A stretch of 64,000 nt of DNA from Denitromonas sp. (GTDB lineage Bacteria; Pseudomonadota; Gammaproteobacteria; Burkholderiales; Rhodocyclaceae), in assembly GCF_034676725.1 (NCBI RefSeq), contig NZ_JAUCBR010000004.1, forward strand, positions 4,120,001 to 4,184,000. The letters run 5' to 3'. Positions 36,886-48,471 of this stretch are shown here, in pieces. How positions within the stretch are numbered: the first letter of the stretch is position 1; every line of letters starts with the position of its first letter. Below the pieces are notes generated by a model. It did not search any database. It saw nothing but the letters and a program-made list of their open reading frames with translations, and had not been told where the DNA came from. Position numbers and translations under genes: made by a program.

Positions 36886-37183
36886 GCCAGCCCTTCATTA
36901 CCCGTCGTCGGCAGCGATTATCCCATTTCGCGGCCATCGCCGGCAGGCATTCGTCGGCCCGCGCCCCTCCTGTGTCGGTCATCGGCGCCAGAAAGCACTA
37001 GACACCCCGGAAAAAACGTGTATCGTGTCGGAGCAGTCGCTTCAAGCAGTTGTCCTCGTAGGTGTTTCTTCGCGGTGTTAGGTCAAACCGCCCACGTTTG
37101 AATCCCCTCAGTACGTTTCTTGATAGTTCCTGCAGGTGGGCCTACGCGCCCAGATTTTGTTTTTTTATGGAACACGAATACAC
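36886..37183. other. Intergenic region with cold-shock gene leader
   Basis: About 300 bp between the divergent GTPase and csp genes. The ~165 bp before csp is a long untranslated leader with T-rich runs (gattttgtttttttatgg), a common feature of cold-shock mRNAs that fold differently at low temperature. Promoter not assigned. Confidence 0.45.
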
Positions 37184-37393
37184 ATGAGCACTCAAACCGG
37201 CACCGTGAAATGGTTCAACGACTCCAAGGGCTTCGGCTTCATTACGCCCGATGGCGGTGGTGACGACCTGTTCGCACACTTCAGCGAAATTCAGGGCAAC
37301 GGCTTCCGCACCCTGGCTGAAAACCAGCGCGTCGAGTTCGAAGTCCGCACGGGCCCCAAGGGTCTGCAGGCTGCAGCGATCCGCGCTGTCTGA
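37184..37393 (+). CDS. Cold-shock protein, CspA family
   Basis: A 69-residue OB-fold RNA chaperone. RNP1 (KGFGFIT) and RNP2 (DLFAHFSEI) are intact, preceded by the canonical GTVKWFNDS start. It melts RNA structure during cold or growth transitions. A strong terminator follows. A long leader suggests post-transcriptional control. Confidence 0.96.
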   Translation: MSTQTGTVKWFNDSKGFGFITPDGGGDDLFAHFSEIQGNGFRTLAENQRVEFEVRTGPKGLQAAAIRAV

Positions 37394-37415
37394 CCGGATT
37401 CGCGTCTGACGCAAG

Positions 37416-37442
37416 AAGCGCGGCCCTGGCCGCGCTTTTTTG
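37416..37442 (+). terminator. Rho-independent terminator after csp
   Basis: Stem agcgcggc / gccgcgct with a short loop, followed by ttttttgttg; 23 bp after the csp stop. Confidence 0.9.
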
Positions 37443-37493
37443 TTGACCACAACCGGCCGCATCCATTGCTCACCCCGGAGGCTTGCGATACCG

Positions 37494-38741
37494 TTGCGCC
37501 TCCCTGACACCGTTCCGGCACTCGCCTTGGCCCGAAACATCACCTCTCTCGGACAGGTCTTCACCTCCCCGGCCATTGTTGCGCTGATGCTGGCCCTGCG
37601 CGAACGCGACGGCCGGGTGCTCGAACCATCGGCCGGCGCGGGCGCGTTCAGCACGCAGTTGCCCGGCTGTGTCGCGATCGAACTCGATCCGCACGTCGCC
37701 GACGACAGCATGGTCTGCGGCGACTTCTTCGCCTATCCGAAGCATGAGCGCTTCGACACGGTCATCGGCAATCCGCCGTATGTCCGCTTCCAGGACATCC
37801 CCGAGGCAACACGCGCACGCCTCGACATGCAGCGCTTCGACGGGCGCAGCAACCTGTTTCTGTTCTTCATCGACAAGTGCCTCGATCACCTGACCGATCA
37901 CGGTGAGCTGATCTTCATCGTGCCGCGCGAGTTCATCAAGCTGACGGCGGCCCGAAAGCTCAACCGCCACCTTTTCGAGCTGGGCACCATCACCCACTGG
38001 ATCGAAACCGGCGACACCCGCATCTTTGACGGCGCCGTGCCCAATTGCGCGATCTTCCGCTTCGAGAAGGGCAACTTCAGCCGTCAGACCCACTACCGCA
38101 CCTTGCAAGCCCCCCGGTGGGAAACCCGGCACTTCATCGAGATGGATGGGCAGCTGGCCTTCTCGCCGGCACACATGAGCGTACCGCTCTCGGCGCTGTT
38201 CTCGGTCAAGGTTGGCGCGGTGTCCGGCGCCGACGATGTCTTTGCGCATCCGGAGGGCAATGTCGAGTTTGTCTGCTCCCGCACCATCGACACCGGCACC
38301 ACCCGGCGAATGCTCTACAACCAGGCCCACCCCGACCTGCTCGCGCACAAACCCCGCCTGCTCGAGCGTCGGGTCCGTCCGTTCGGCGAAGCCAACTGGT
38401 GGCACTGGGGGCGGGGTTATCCGCAAACCGACGCGCCACGCATCTACGTCAATGGCCGCACCCGCCGCGCGGCGCCGTTTTTCCAGCATCCGGCCCAGGC
38501 CTACGACGGTGCGATCCTCGCATTGTTTCCGCACGATCGCCGCCTGCCGCTCGACGAAGCCACCCACCTGCTGAACACCGCCGTCCCCTGGGAGGCGCTC
38601 GGTTTTCGTGTCGATGGCCGCTTTCTGTTCACCCAGCGCAGCCTGCAGACCCTCGTCTTGCCGGATGTTTTCCAGGCACTGGTCGCGCAGGCCGACCCGG
38701 CCCCCGCCGCCGACCAGGCGCCGTCCGGCCACGACGGCTGA
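37494..38741 (+). CDS. N6-adenine-type DNA methyltransferase (NPPY), apparently solitary
   Basis: About 415 residues. The start is uncertain: TTG 37494 has GGAGG 12 bases upstream; the frame is open to 37440. The SAM site is GRVLEPSAGAGAF and the catalytic motif is GNPPYVRF, placing it among TaqI/Eco57I-like adenine methyltransferases. Residues after about 230 form a target-recognition region. No restriction endonuclease or specificity gene lies next to it, so it may be an orphan methylase with an epigenetic role, or the enzyme could be one component of a split system elsewhere. Modification of rRNA is possible but less likely. Confidence 0.78.
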   Translation: MRLPDTVPALALARNITSLGQVFTSPAIVALMLALRERDGRVLEPSAGAGAFSTQLPGCVAIELDPHVADDSMVCGDFFAYPKHERFDTVIGNPPYVRFQDIPEATRARLDMQRFDGRSNLFLFFIDKCLDHLTDHGELIFIVPREFIKLTAARKLNRHLFELGTITHWIETGDTRIFDGAVPNCAIFRFEKGNFSRQTHYRTLQAPRWETRHFIEMDGQLAFSPAHMSVPLSALFSVKVGAVSGADDVFAHPEGNVEFVCSRTIDTGTTRRMLYNQAHPDLLAHKPRLLERRVRPFGEANWWHWGRGYPQTDAPRIYVNGRTRRAAPFFQHPAQAYDGAILALFPHDRRLPLDEATHLLNTAVPWEALGFRVDGRFLFTQRSLQTLVLPDVFQALVAQADPAPAADQAPSGHDG

Positions 38742-38921
38742 CCCCTGCCCATGCCGGCGAGACGCCCGGCAAGGTCGCCCGACCGCCCCTGCCGCTGTGG
38801 CAATGGACCATCGACGGTATCAGCGATCCGGCATTTGCGGCTATCATCAATCCACTCTCAGCTGCTCCAGCGGAGCACTGGCCATGGCTCATCGCTGCGC
38901 CAAGCGTCCCGGACATGGTAA

Positions 38922-41900
38922 ATGCACATGCCCCGTTCGTCGTTCATACGACTGCTGTTCTGCCTGCTGATAGCGCTCATCCACACGCTGCCTGGCGCGA
39001 CCGCGCACGCCCAGCCGGCCGACCGGTTCGCCCTGTCGGACGACGAGCGAGATTTCCTGGCACAGGCCGGCCCGATCGTCTTCGTCAGCCAGACGCGCTA
39101 CCCGCCGTTCGAGTTCGTCGACCCGAGCACCGGCGCGCGCAAAGGCATGATGGTCGAGCTGGCCACCTGGATCAGCACCGAATTCGGTTTTCATGCCGAA
39201 TTCACCGACACCGTCTTCCTGGACGCGCAACGCGCCGTACTCGAAGGCCGGGCGCAGGTGCTGACCAGCTTTTTCTACAGCGAGGCGCGCGACCAGCATT
39301 TTGACTTCACCGACACGGTGTTCGATGTCCCGGCGACGATTTTCATTGCGGCCGACCGGCCCGACATCACCAGCCTGTCTGACCTCCAGGGCAAGCGCAT
39401 CGCGATCCAGCGCGGCGACTACGCCGAAGAATTTCTCCGCGCCCAGGGGGTCGCCTTCGACACCCTGCCCACCGACAGCTTCTCCGAGGCGGCCGCATCG
39501 GTGATCGCCGGCCGCGCCGATGCCCTTATCGGTGACGAGCAGATCGTGCTGCACTACCTGTACAGCGAGGGGCTCAACGAGCGCATGAAGAAGGTCGCCG
39601 CGCCGCTGTATGTGGGCCAGAACGCGATGGCGGTCAAAGAGGGCAACACCCTGCTGCGCAGCATCCTCAACAAGGGTATCGGCCGCGCGCGCAGTAGCGG
39701 CGCGCTCCAGCGCATCAGCCTGAAGTGGGCCGGCATCCCCCTCAAGGCGCCGGGCATCCACCTCCTCGACTACTGGCCCCATGCCCTGGCCGCCGTTGCG
39801 CTGCTGGCCATGGTGGTGCTCTGGAACCTGCGCCTGCGCTATGCCGTCAGGCGCAAGACCGCCGAACTTGTCCAGCACCAGATGCGGCTCGAGGGCATCA
39901 TTCAGGGCACCCGCGCCGGTACGTGGGAATGGCATGTCCCGACCGGCAAGATCATCATCAACCGTCATGTTGCCGACATGCTCGGCTACACGCCCGACGC
40001 CTTGCAACCCTTCACGGCGCAACGCCGCACGGCACTGACCCACCCCGACGACCGCGAGCGCTCAGCCGGGCTGCTCGCCCGGCACCTGTCGGGCGAAGAC
40101 GCACACTACGCCTGCGAAGTCCGCATGCGCCACAACGATGGTCATTGGGTATGGCTGCTTGAGCGCGGTCAGATCACCGAGCGCGGCGCCGACGGTTCGC
40201 CGCTGACGATGTCGGGCATCCAGATCGACATTTCTGCCAGCAAGGCCGCCGAGGTCGAACTGCAACTGACCGCCAGCGCCTTCGCCAGCGCACGCGAAGG
40301 CATCGTGATCACCGACGGCAGCGGTACGATCCTGAAGGTCAACGACGCCTTCACGCGGATCACCGGCTACCCGCGGGATGAAGCCATTGGCCAGAACCCT
40401 CGCATGCTGCGCTCCGGCCAGCACGACCGGGCCTTCTACGAAGCGATGTGGCAGGGTCTGCTGACCAAGGGTTTCTGGGAAGGCGAGATCTGGAACCGCA
40501 AACGATCGGGCGAGCTCTTTCCCGAACTGCTCACCATCTCCGCCGTTTACGATGCCGCCGGCACCGTCTCCCACTATGTCGCGGTGTTTACCGACATCAG
40601 CCGGCAAAAGGAAAACGAGCGCCAACTCGAACATCTGGCCTTCTACGACGATCTGACCGGCCTGCCCAATCGCGTCCTGCTGGTCGACCGCCTGAACCAG
40701 ACCATGGCACGGGCCCGCCGCAAGAAGACCCGGCTCGCCCTCGCCTACCTCGATCTGGACGGCTTCAAGGAAATCAACGACAGCCTCGGTCATGCCTTTG
40801 GCGACCGGGTGCTGAACGCCACCGCCGCCCGGCTGTCCGAAACCCTGCGCGAGGAAGATACCGTTGCCCGCTTTGGCGGCGACGAGTTCGTCATGGTGCT
40901 GCCGGACATCACCAGCGACGATATCGTCGAGGCCATCATGCACCGGCTGCTGGCCAAGATCGCGGAACCGATCCACCTCGACCAGCACCGCCTGCAGGTC
41001 TCGGGCAGCATCGGCCTGACCCACTACCACGGCGACATCGACCTCGACTCCGACCAGCTGATCCGCCAGGCAGACCAGGCCATGTACCAGGCCAAGCAGA
41101 CGGGCAAGAATCGTTTTCACGTCTTCGACGCCGACCGCGAACGGGCCATCCGCGGCCGGCACGACAAGATCGCCCGCATCCGCCAGGCGCTCGCCAACAA
41201 CGAGTTCGTGCTGCATTATCAGCCCAAGGTCCACATGCGCACCGGCGTCATGGTCGGCGCCGAAGCGCTCATTCGCTGGGCGCACCCGGAGCGCGGGCTG
41301 CTCGCCCCCGCCATGTTCCTGCCGGACATCGAGTCGGACCCGACCAATATTGCCCTGGGCGAATGGGTCATTGCCACCGCCCTGGCGCAGATCTCGTCCT
41401 GGCAGCAGGCGGACATCGAAGTGCCGATCAGCGTCAACGTCTCCGCCAACCACCTGCAGCAGCCGGACTTCGTGCCGCGCCTGAAAAACCTGCTGGCGCG
41501 CTTCCCCGATGTCCCGGCGGCCCACCTCGAACTTGAAGTGCTCGAGAGCAGCGCACTCGAAGACATCAACCATGTCTCGCAGGTCATTGCCGCCTGCGCC
41601 GAACTCGGCGTGCGTTTCGCGCTGGACGATTTCGGCACCGGCTACTCGTCCCTCATCTATCTCAAGCGCCTGCCGGTCCACGTCCTCAAGATTGACCAAG
41701 GCTTCGTGCGCGACATGCTCCACGACCCCGGCGACCTGTCCATCCTCGAAGGCGTCCTCGGGCTGGCCCGCGCCTTCCATCGCGACGTGATCGCCGAGGG
41801 AGTGGAGACCGAGGCGCACGGCAAACTGCTGCTGCAGCTGGGCTGCGAGCAAGCGCAGGGCTACGGCATCGCCCGCCCGATGTCGGCCGAGGCGCTGACC

Positions 41901-42305
41901 GCCTGGGCACAGGGCTGGACAGCGCCGGTGGTGTGGGCGCAGACCGGCCGACTGAACCAGCAAGACATCGAACTGCTGTATGCCGCCTCGGAGCACCGCG
42001 CCTGGATCGAACAGCTCGAGGCCTTCGTGCGCAACGACACCGACGACGCGCCGGAGTCCAACCCGCACCGCTGCCGCTTTGGTCAGTGGCTCGACCGGAA
42101 GCTGGCCGAGACGCCGCAGTCCGGCCTGCTCTGCACCATCGATGCCCTGCACCAGTCGCTGCATGCCGACGGCGAGCAGGTCATCGTCCAGCGGCGTGCC
42201 GGCAACGAAGCGGCCACCATCGACGCCCAGGCGCGCCTGCTCGACAGCAGTACCGATCTGCTCCAACGCCTGCAGTTCATCGTCGACGGCCGGTCGCGCC
42301 GCTAA
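38922..42305 (+). CDS. Periplasmic-sensing diguanylate cyclase/phosphodiesterase with CZB domain
   Basis: A 1127-residue inner-membrane c-di-GMP protein. Order: signal peptide (1-30); periplasmic solute-binding SBP_bac_3 domain (about 45-275); one transmembrane helix (285-305); two PAS domains (about 322-440 and 445-565); GGDEF domain with intact GGDEF (652-656) and an inhibitory RxxD site (R643-E-E-D646); EAL domain with intact EAL (781-783) and DDFGTGYSS; and a C-terminal chemoreceptor-zinc-binding (CZB) domain with His1025, Cys1051, His1077 and His1081. Both catalytic halves look active. The protein likely reads a periplasmic small molecule and cytoplasmic zinc to set c-di-GMP. The CZB after an EAL domain is an unusual arrangement. 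Confidence 0.9.
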   Translation: MHMPRSSFIRLLFCLLIALIHTLPGATAHAQPADRFALSDDERDFLAQAGPIVFVSQTRYPPFEFVDPSTGARKGMMVELATWISTEFGFHAEFTDTVFLDAQRAVLEGRAQVLTSFFYSEARDQHFDFTDTVFDVPATIFIAADRPDITSLSDLQGKRIAIQRGDYAEEFLRAQGVAFDTLPTDSFSEAAASVIAGRADALIGDEQIVLHYLYSEGLNERMKKVAAPLYVGQNAMAVKEGNTLLRSILNKGIGRARSSGALQRISLKWAGIPLKAPGIHLLDYWPHALAAVALLAMVVLWNLRLRYAVRRKTAELVQHQMRLEGIIQGTRAGTWEWHVPTGKIIINRHVADMLGYTPDALQPFTAQRRTALTHPDDRERSAGLLARHLSGEDAHYACEVRMRHNDGHWVWLLERGQITERGADGSPLTMSGIQIDISASKAAEVELQLTASAFASAREGIVITDGSGTILKVNDAFTRITGYPRDEAIGQNPRMLRSGQHDRAFYEAMWQGLLTKGFWEGEIWNRKRSGELFPELLTISAVYDAAGTVSHYVAVFTDISRQKENERQLEHLAFYDDLTGLPNRVLLVDRLNQTMARARRKKTRLALAYLDLDGFKEINDSLGHAFGDRVLNATAARLSETLREEDTVARFGGDEFVMVLPDITSDDIVEAIMHRLLAKIAEPIHLDQHRLQVSGSIGLTHYHGDIDLDSDQLIRQADQAMYQAKQTGKNRFHVFDADRERAIRGRHDKIARIRQALANNEFVLHYQPKVHMRTGVMVGAEALIRWAHPERGLLAPAMFLPDIESDPTNIALGEWVIATALAQISSWQQADIEVPISVNVSANHLQQPDFVPRLKNLLARFPDVPAAHLELEVLESSALEDINHVSQVIAACAELGVRFALDDFGTGYSSLIYLKRLPVHVLKIDQGFVRDMLHDPGDLSILEGVLGLARAFHRDVIAEGVETEAHGKLLLQLGCEQAQGYGIARPMSAEALTAWAQGWTAPVVWAQTGRLNQQDIELLYAASEHRAWIEQLEAFVRNDTDDAPESNPHRCRFGQWLDRKLAETPQSGLLCTIDALHQSLHADGEQVIVQRRAGNEAATIDAQARLLDSSTDLLQRLQFIVDGRSRR

Positions 42306-42349
42306 AGGCTACGAGCATTGATTGCCCGCTACCCCGGCGGGATCAAACA

Positions 42350-42378
42350 CAAAGGGCGCCATGGGGGCGCCCTTTGTG
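42350..42378. terminator. Hairpin between converging genes
   Basis: Stem acaaagggcgcc / ggcgccctttgt with a 4-5 base loop, between the converging c-di-GMP gene and clpB. Likely a bidirectional terminator, although no long T-run follows on either strand. Confidence 0.65.
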
Positions 42379-42402
42379 CTCAACACCGCAAGTGCCGAAC
42401 GC

Positions 42403-44994
<2,592 letters not shown>

Positions 44995-45029
44995 GGAATT
45001 TTCCTTGTCCGTAAGAACTGTTGGTCCTT

Positions 45030-45058
45030 AGTTGGGGGGGCGAGGCCCGTATTTCAAG
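45030..45058 (-). promoter_or_regulatory. Sigma-32 (RpoH) heat-shock promoter of clpB
   Basis: On the minus strand CTTGAAA (-35), a 14-base spacer and CCCCAACT (-10) match the sigma-32 consensus closely. The predicted start gives a leader of about 30 bases before the clpB ATG. Confidence 0.88.
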
Positions 45059-45271
45059 CGGCTCGTCAACCATTCTTCCGGAATGTGTTGCTGCAACGCA
45101 ACAAACACCCGTTTGAACTAAAAAAGATCTGATCCTGCACAGTATTCCGATCTGCACCAATGTGTTACTTTGAGTGAATTGAGACGTCTGTCGCCAAAAA
45201 TGCAGTCCTTCTGCTACAGCGCAACACCTGTCAGTCGCCTCAACCTTATCCATTCAAGCGAGGAGAGCACC

Positions 45272-45805
45272 ATGGCGATCAAACCGGAACAACTCAACGA
45301 ACTTCAGAAGAAGAACCTCGAAGCGGCCATGCGCCTGGCGCAGATGTCGATCGAGAACTCGCAGCGCATCATGGAGCTGCAGGTCCGCACGGCCAAGACC
45401 CTGTTCGAAGACGGTGTCAACAACGCCAAGGCGCTGACCACCACCAAGGATCCGCAGGACATGCTCCGCCTGCGCACCGAGTACGCCCAGGCCTCGACCG
45501 AGCGCATGCTTGCCTGCGCCCGTGAAATCGCCGAAGTGGCCGCCCAGGCGCAGTCCGAAGTCGGCAAGATGGTCAGCGAGCAGCTGGCCTCCGGCGGCAA
45601 CGACGTGTTCGAAGCCATCAACAAGATGTTCACCGGCATGCCCATCACCGACCAGAACGCCATGGGCGCGGTGCAAGGTGCCATGGACAACGCCCGTGCC
45701 GCCTTCGAGCAAATGACGCGTGCCTCGACCGAAGCCTTCCAGGCCTTCACGCAGGTTGGCGCTGCCAGCCAGCCGGCCAAGCGCGCTCCGGCCCGCCGCC
45801 GCTAA
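45272..45805 (+). CDS. Phasin family protein
   Basis: A 177-residue, helix-rich, amphipathic protein starting at ATG 45272 after GAGGAG. It fits the phasin_2 family (PhaP): MAIKPEQLNELQKKNLEAA start, few aromatic residues, many Ala/Gln/Glu, and a basic tail KRAPARRR. Phasins coat polyhydroxyalkanoate granules and control their number and size. The presence of the gene implies PHA storage. The basic tail may bind DNA or polyphosphate, but that is speculative. Confidence 0.92.
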   Translation: MAIKPEQLNELQKKNLEAAMRLAQMSIENSQRIMELQVRTAKTLFEDGVNNAKALTTTKDPQDMLRLRTEYAQASTERMLACAREIAEVAAQAQSEVGKMVSEQLASGGNDVFEAINKMFTGMPITDQNAMGAVQGAMDNARAAFEQMTRASTEAFQAFTQVGAASQPAKRAPARRR

Positions 45806-45835
45806 GCACTACCCGCCCCGCCTCGGCCGGGCATG

Positions 45836-45868
45836 AAAACGGCGTCCTCACGAGGACGCCGTTTTTTT
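45836..45868. terminator. Bidirectional terminator (phasin / moaE)
   Basis: Near-perfect stem aaacggcgtcctc / gaggacgccgttt with a 2-4 base loop and a following T-run on the plus strand. It serves the phasin gene and, on the other strand, the moaE end. Confidence 0.92.
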
Positions 45869-45886
45869 ATCTGGTCGCCGGTCGCC

Positions 45887-46348
45887 TCAGCGCCGTGATT
45901 CGACATCCAGCCAGCGAGCAGCGGCCGCGTCGTCGGTATCACGCGCATCGACCCAGCGGCTGCCCTCGGGCGTCTGTTCCTTTTTCCAGAACGGCGCACG
46001 GGTCTTGAGATAGTCCATGATGAACTCGCAAGCCGCGATCGCTTCGCCGCGATGCGCGCTGGCCACGCCAACATAGACGATCTGCTCCCCCGGCTGCAGC
46101 GGCCCGACCCGGTGAATGACCCGTACGGCCATCAAGGCCCAGCGCGACTTCGCCTCGGCCACGATCTCGGTCAAGGCCTGCTCGGTCATCCCCGGGTAGT
46201 GCTCCAGCGTCATGCACTGCACGTCATCGGCAGCACCGCGCACCAGGCCGACGAAGGTGCTGACGGCGCCCACGTCGGTCCGCCCGGCGGAAAGCGCCCG
46301 CGTTTCGATGCCGACATCGAAGTCGGCTTCCTGAACCCGTACTTCCAT
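45887..46348 (-). CDS. moaE: Molybdopterin synthase catalytic subunit
   Basis: A 153-residue MoaE. The catalytic lysine region is APFWKKEQTPEGSRWVDA. With MoaD it inserts two sulfurs into cyclic pyranopterin to make molybdopterin. Other family segments, TFVGLVR and HRVGPLQPGEQIVYVGVASAHR, are intact. Last gene of the minus-strand mobB-moeA-moaD-moaE cluster. Confidence 0.95.
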   Translation of the reverse strand: MEVRVQEADFDVGIETRALSAGRTDVGAVSTFVGLVRGAADDVQCMTLEHYPGMTEQALTEIVAEAKSRWALMAVRVIHRVGPLQPGEQIVYVGVASAHRGEAIAACEFIMDYLKTRAPFWKKEQTPEGSRWVDARDTDDAAAARWLDVESRR

Positions 46349-46352
46349 CGGA

Positions 46353-46607
46353 TCAGCCTCCCGTCACCGGCGGGAAAAACGCCACTTCGTCACCCGCCTG
46401 CAGGGACTGTGCGTCCGTCGCCATCTGTTGATTGACCGCCGCCTTGACGTTGTGACCGGGCCCCAGGCGTTGCCAGGCCTCACCACGCTGGCTCAGGTGC
46501 GCGCGCAGCGCACCGACCGTCGCGATGCCGTCCGGCAGGACGACGGCCTCCCTGGCCTTGCCCAGCGCTTCGCGCAGGCTGGCAAAGTACAGAATGTTCA
46601 GGTTCAT
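46353..46607 (-). CDS. moaD: Molybdopterin synthase sulfur carrier subunit
   Basis: An 84-residue ubiquitin-fold protein ending in Gly-Gly, the C-terminus that carries the thiocarboxylate sulfur. NilYFASLREALG start and EVAFFPPVTGG end are typical. Four bases separate it from moaE. Confidence 0.95.
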   Translation of the reverse strand: MNLNILYFASLREALGKAREAVVLPDGIATVGALRAHLSQRGEAWQRLGPGHNVKAAVNQQMATDAQSLQAGDEVAFFPPVTGG

Positions 46608-46614
46608 GGGCAGA

Positions 46615-47814
46615 TCAATCCAGCAAGTCCGGGAACGGATAGTAAGTCACCATCTGGCCGCGTCGGATGGGCTCGCCGGGCGGCACCTCGGCCAGGCCAT
46701 CGGCCCACACCGTCGAGGTGAGCACGCCGGAGCCCTGGTTGTCGAACAGCACCAGCCCGCCCTCGGCGTTGACCTGCACACGCAGGAATTCACGCCGCTT
46801 GATCGGCTTGAGCCAGTCGAAGTCGGCACGCAGCTGCAGCGGCTTGGGCAAGACATCGCGCACGCCCTGGCACTTGAGCAGGAAGGGGCGCACCAGCAGC
46901 AGGAAGGTGACAAAGGTGGATACCGGGTTGCCCGGCAGGCCGATGAACGCCGCTTCGCCGATCCGGCCGTAGGCCAGCGGCTTGCCCGGCTTGATGGCGA
47001 TGTTCCACAGGTCGAGCGACCCCTCGGCCTCCACGGCCGGTTTGACGTGGTCTTCCTCGCCCACCGACACACCGCCGGAGGTGATGATCACGTCGTGGCC
47101 GTGCGCTGCGGTGCGCAGCGCCTGGCGGGTCGCGTCGAGTGTATCGGCGACAATGCCCAGGTCGGTCACTTCGCACCCCATGCCCTCGAGCAGCGCGTTG
47201 AGCACGAAGCGGTTGGAATTGTAGATGGCGCCTTCGCGCAGCGGCTCGCCCGGCATCACCAGCTCGTCGCCGGTGAAGAAGATCGCCACCTTGAGCCGGC
47301 GATGCACCGACACCGCGGGGATGCCGATCGAGGCGGCCAGGCCCAGTTCCTGCGCCCGCAGGCGGGTGCCGGCGGCGAGCACCGACTGGCCAATCGCGAT
47401 GTCCTCGCCGCGCCGGCGGATCGAATCGCCCAGCTGCGGCACATGGTTGATGACGACCTCGTCGCCCTCGCGCTCGCACAGCTCCTGCATCACGATCGCG
47501 TCGGCACCGGGCGGCACTGGCGCGCCGGTGAAGATCCGCGCCACCGAACCGGCGGCCAGCGGATGCCCCACCGCGCCGGCCGGGATGCGCTGCGACACCG
47601 GCAGGCGGGTGCCCGCGGCGGGGATGTCGGCACAGCGCACGGCGTAGCCGTCCATGGCAGAGTTGTCGAGCGGCGGCACGTCGAACCCGGAGACCAGATC
47701 GTCCGCCAGCACGCGCCCGCGCGCCTTGAGCGTGCTCACCAGCTCGGTGCCGACCACCGGCCGTGCCTGCGCCAGCAGTTGCGTGCGCGCGTCTTCAAAG
47801 GAGAGAAGGCTCAT
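46615..47814 (-). CDS. moeA: Molybdopterin molybdenumtransferase
   Basis: A 399-residue MoeA that inserts molybdate into adenylated molybdopterin. Start MSLLSFEDAR at 47814 overlaps the mobB stop (ATGA). Motifs include PPLDNSAMDGYAVR, RIFTGAPVPPGADAIVMQE, ITSGGVSVGEEDHVK and GLPGNPVS. Completes, with the neighbours, the late steps of cofactor synthesis; moaA/moaC are not in the window. Confidence 0.96.
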   Translation of the reverse strand: MSLLSFEDARTQLLAQARPVVGTELVSTLKARGRVLADDLVSGFDVPPLDNSAMDGYAVRCADIPAAGTRLPVSQRIPAGAVGHPLAAGSVARIFTGAPVPPGADAIVMQELCEREGDEVVINHVPQLGDSIRRRGEDIAIGQSVLAAGTRLRAQELGLAASIGIPAVSVHRRLKVAIFFTGDELVMPGEPLREGAIYNSNRFVLNALLEGMGCEVTDLGIVADTLDATRQALRTAAHGHDVIITSGGVSVGEEDHVKPAVEAEGSLDLWNIAIKPGKPLAYGRIGEAAFIGLPGNPVSTFVTFLLLVRPFLLKCQGVRDVLPKPLQLRADFDWLKPIKRREFLRVQVNAEGGLVLFDNQGSGVLTSTVWADGLAEVPPGEPIRRGQMVTYYPFPDLLD

Positions 47815-48314
47815 GCCTGAAAGTCTTCCATCGAGTAATCGAGAATGAAATCGGTGACCGCCACCGGATCGTTCACGTCCAGCGTCGGCAACGGCGCTTC
47901 GATTGCCGCATCGGTGGCCACCGCCACCACATGCGGGTTGTCGGTCCACAGCGGCGACTTGCCGTTGGCCGGGCGGTAGACCTCGACCTTGGGCACCGGC
48001 GCGGCCTTGAAGCCTTCGATCAGCACCAGATCGCAGGGCGAGAGGATGGCCAGTTGCTGTTCCAGCGTCGGCTCCGGCGCGCCACGCAGTTCGTGCATCA
48101 GCACCCAGCGCCCGCTGGAGAGCATCAGCACTTCCTCGGCGCCGGCTTCGCGGTGGCGCCAGGAATCCTTGCCCGGCCGGTCGAGGTCGAAGCCGTGGTG
48201 TGCATGCTTGATGACCGACACGGTCAGCCCGCGCGACTTGATCTGGGGAATCAGTTTTTCGATCAGGGTCGTCTTGCCCGACCCGGAGTACCCGGCAATG
48301 CCAAAAACCTTCAA
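47811..48314 (-). CDS. mobB: Molybdopterin-guanine dinucleotide biosynthesis adapter MobB
   Basis: A 167-residue GTP-binding protein with P-loop GYSGSGKTTL (residues 8-17) and LVLIEGFK. It assists MobA in attaching GMP to molybdopterin. First gene of the cluster, coupled to moeA. Confidence 0.93.
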   Translation of the reverse strand: MKVFGIAGYSGSGKTTLIEKLIPQIKSRGLTVSVIKHAHHGFDLDRPGKDSWRHREAGAEEVLMLSSGRWVLMHELRGAPEPTLEQQLAILSPCDLVLIEGFKAAPVPKVEVYRPANGKSPLWTDNPHVVAVATDAAIEAPLPTLDVNDPVAVTDFILDYSMEDFQA

Positions 48315-48422
48315 GGTGCGTTCCGCCTCTGTGAAGTTACCTCCGAAGCCGCAAGGATACCCCGAAGACCCGCGCGGCGGCTTCGATCTCGATCAAGATC
48401 CGCAGCCCGGGTCAACGACAAA

Positions 48423-48442
48423 CGCCCCCGCGAAGGGGGCGT
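48423..48442. terminator. Hairpin terminator after the permease gene
   Basis: Stem cgcccccg / cgggggcg (minus strand gacgccccc ttcg cgggggcgtttgtc). About 30 bp past the permease stop, with a weak T-run. Confidence 0.7.
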
Positions 48443-48471
48443 CCGGTGTAACGGGTGAATCGCGACGAGGC

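Noticed and set aside
40062..42266. A 734-codon minus-strand frame opposite the GGDEF/EAL gene
   Set aside because: Shadow of a gene with intact catalytic motifs on the plus strand.
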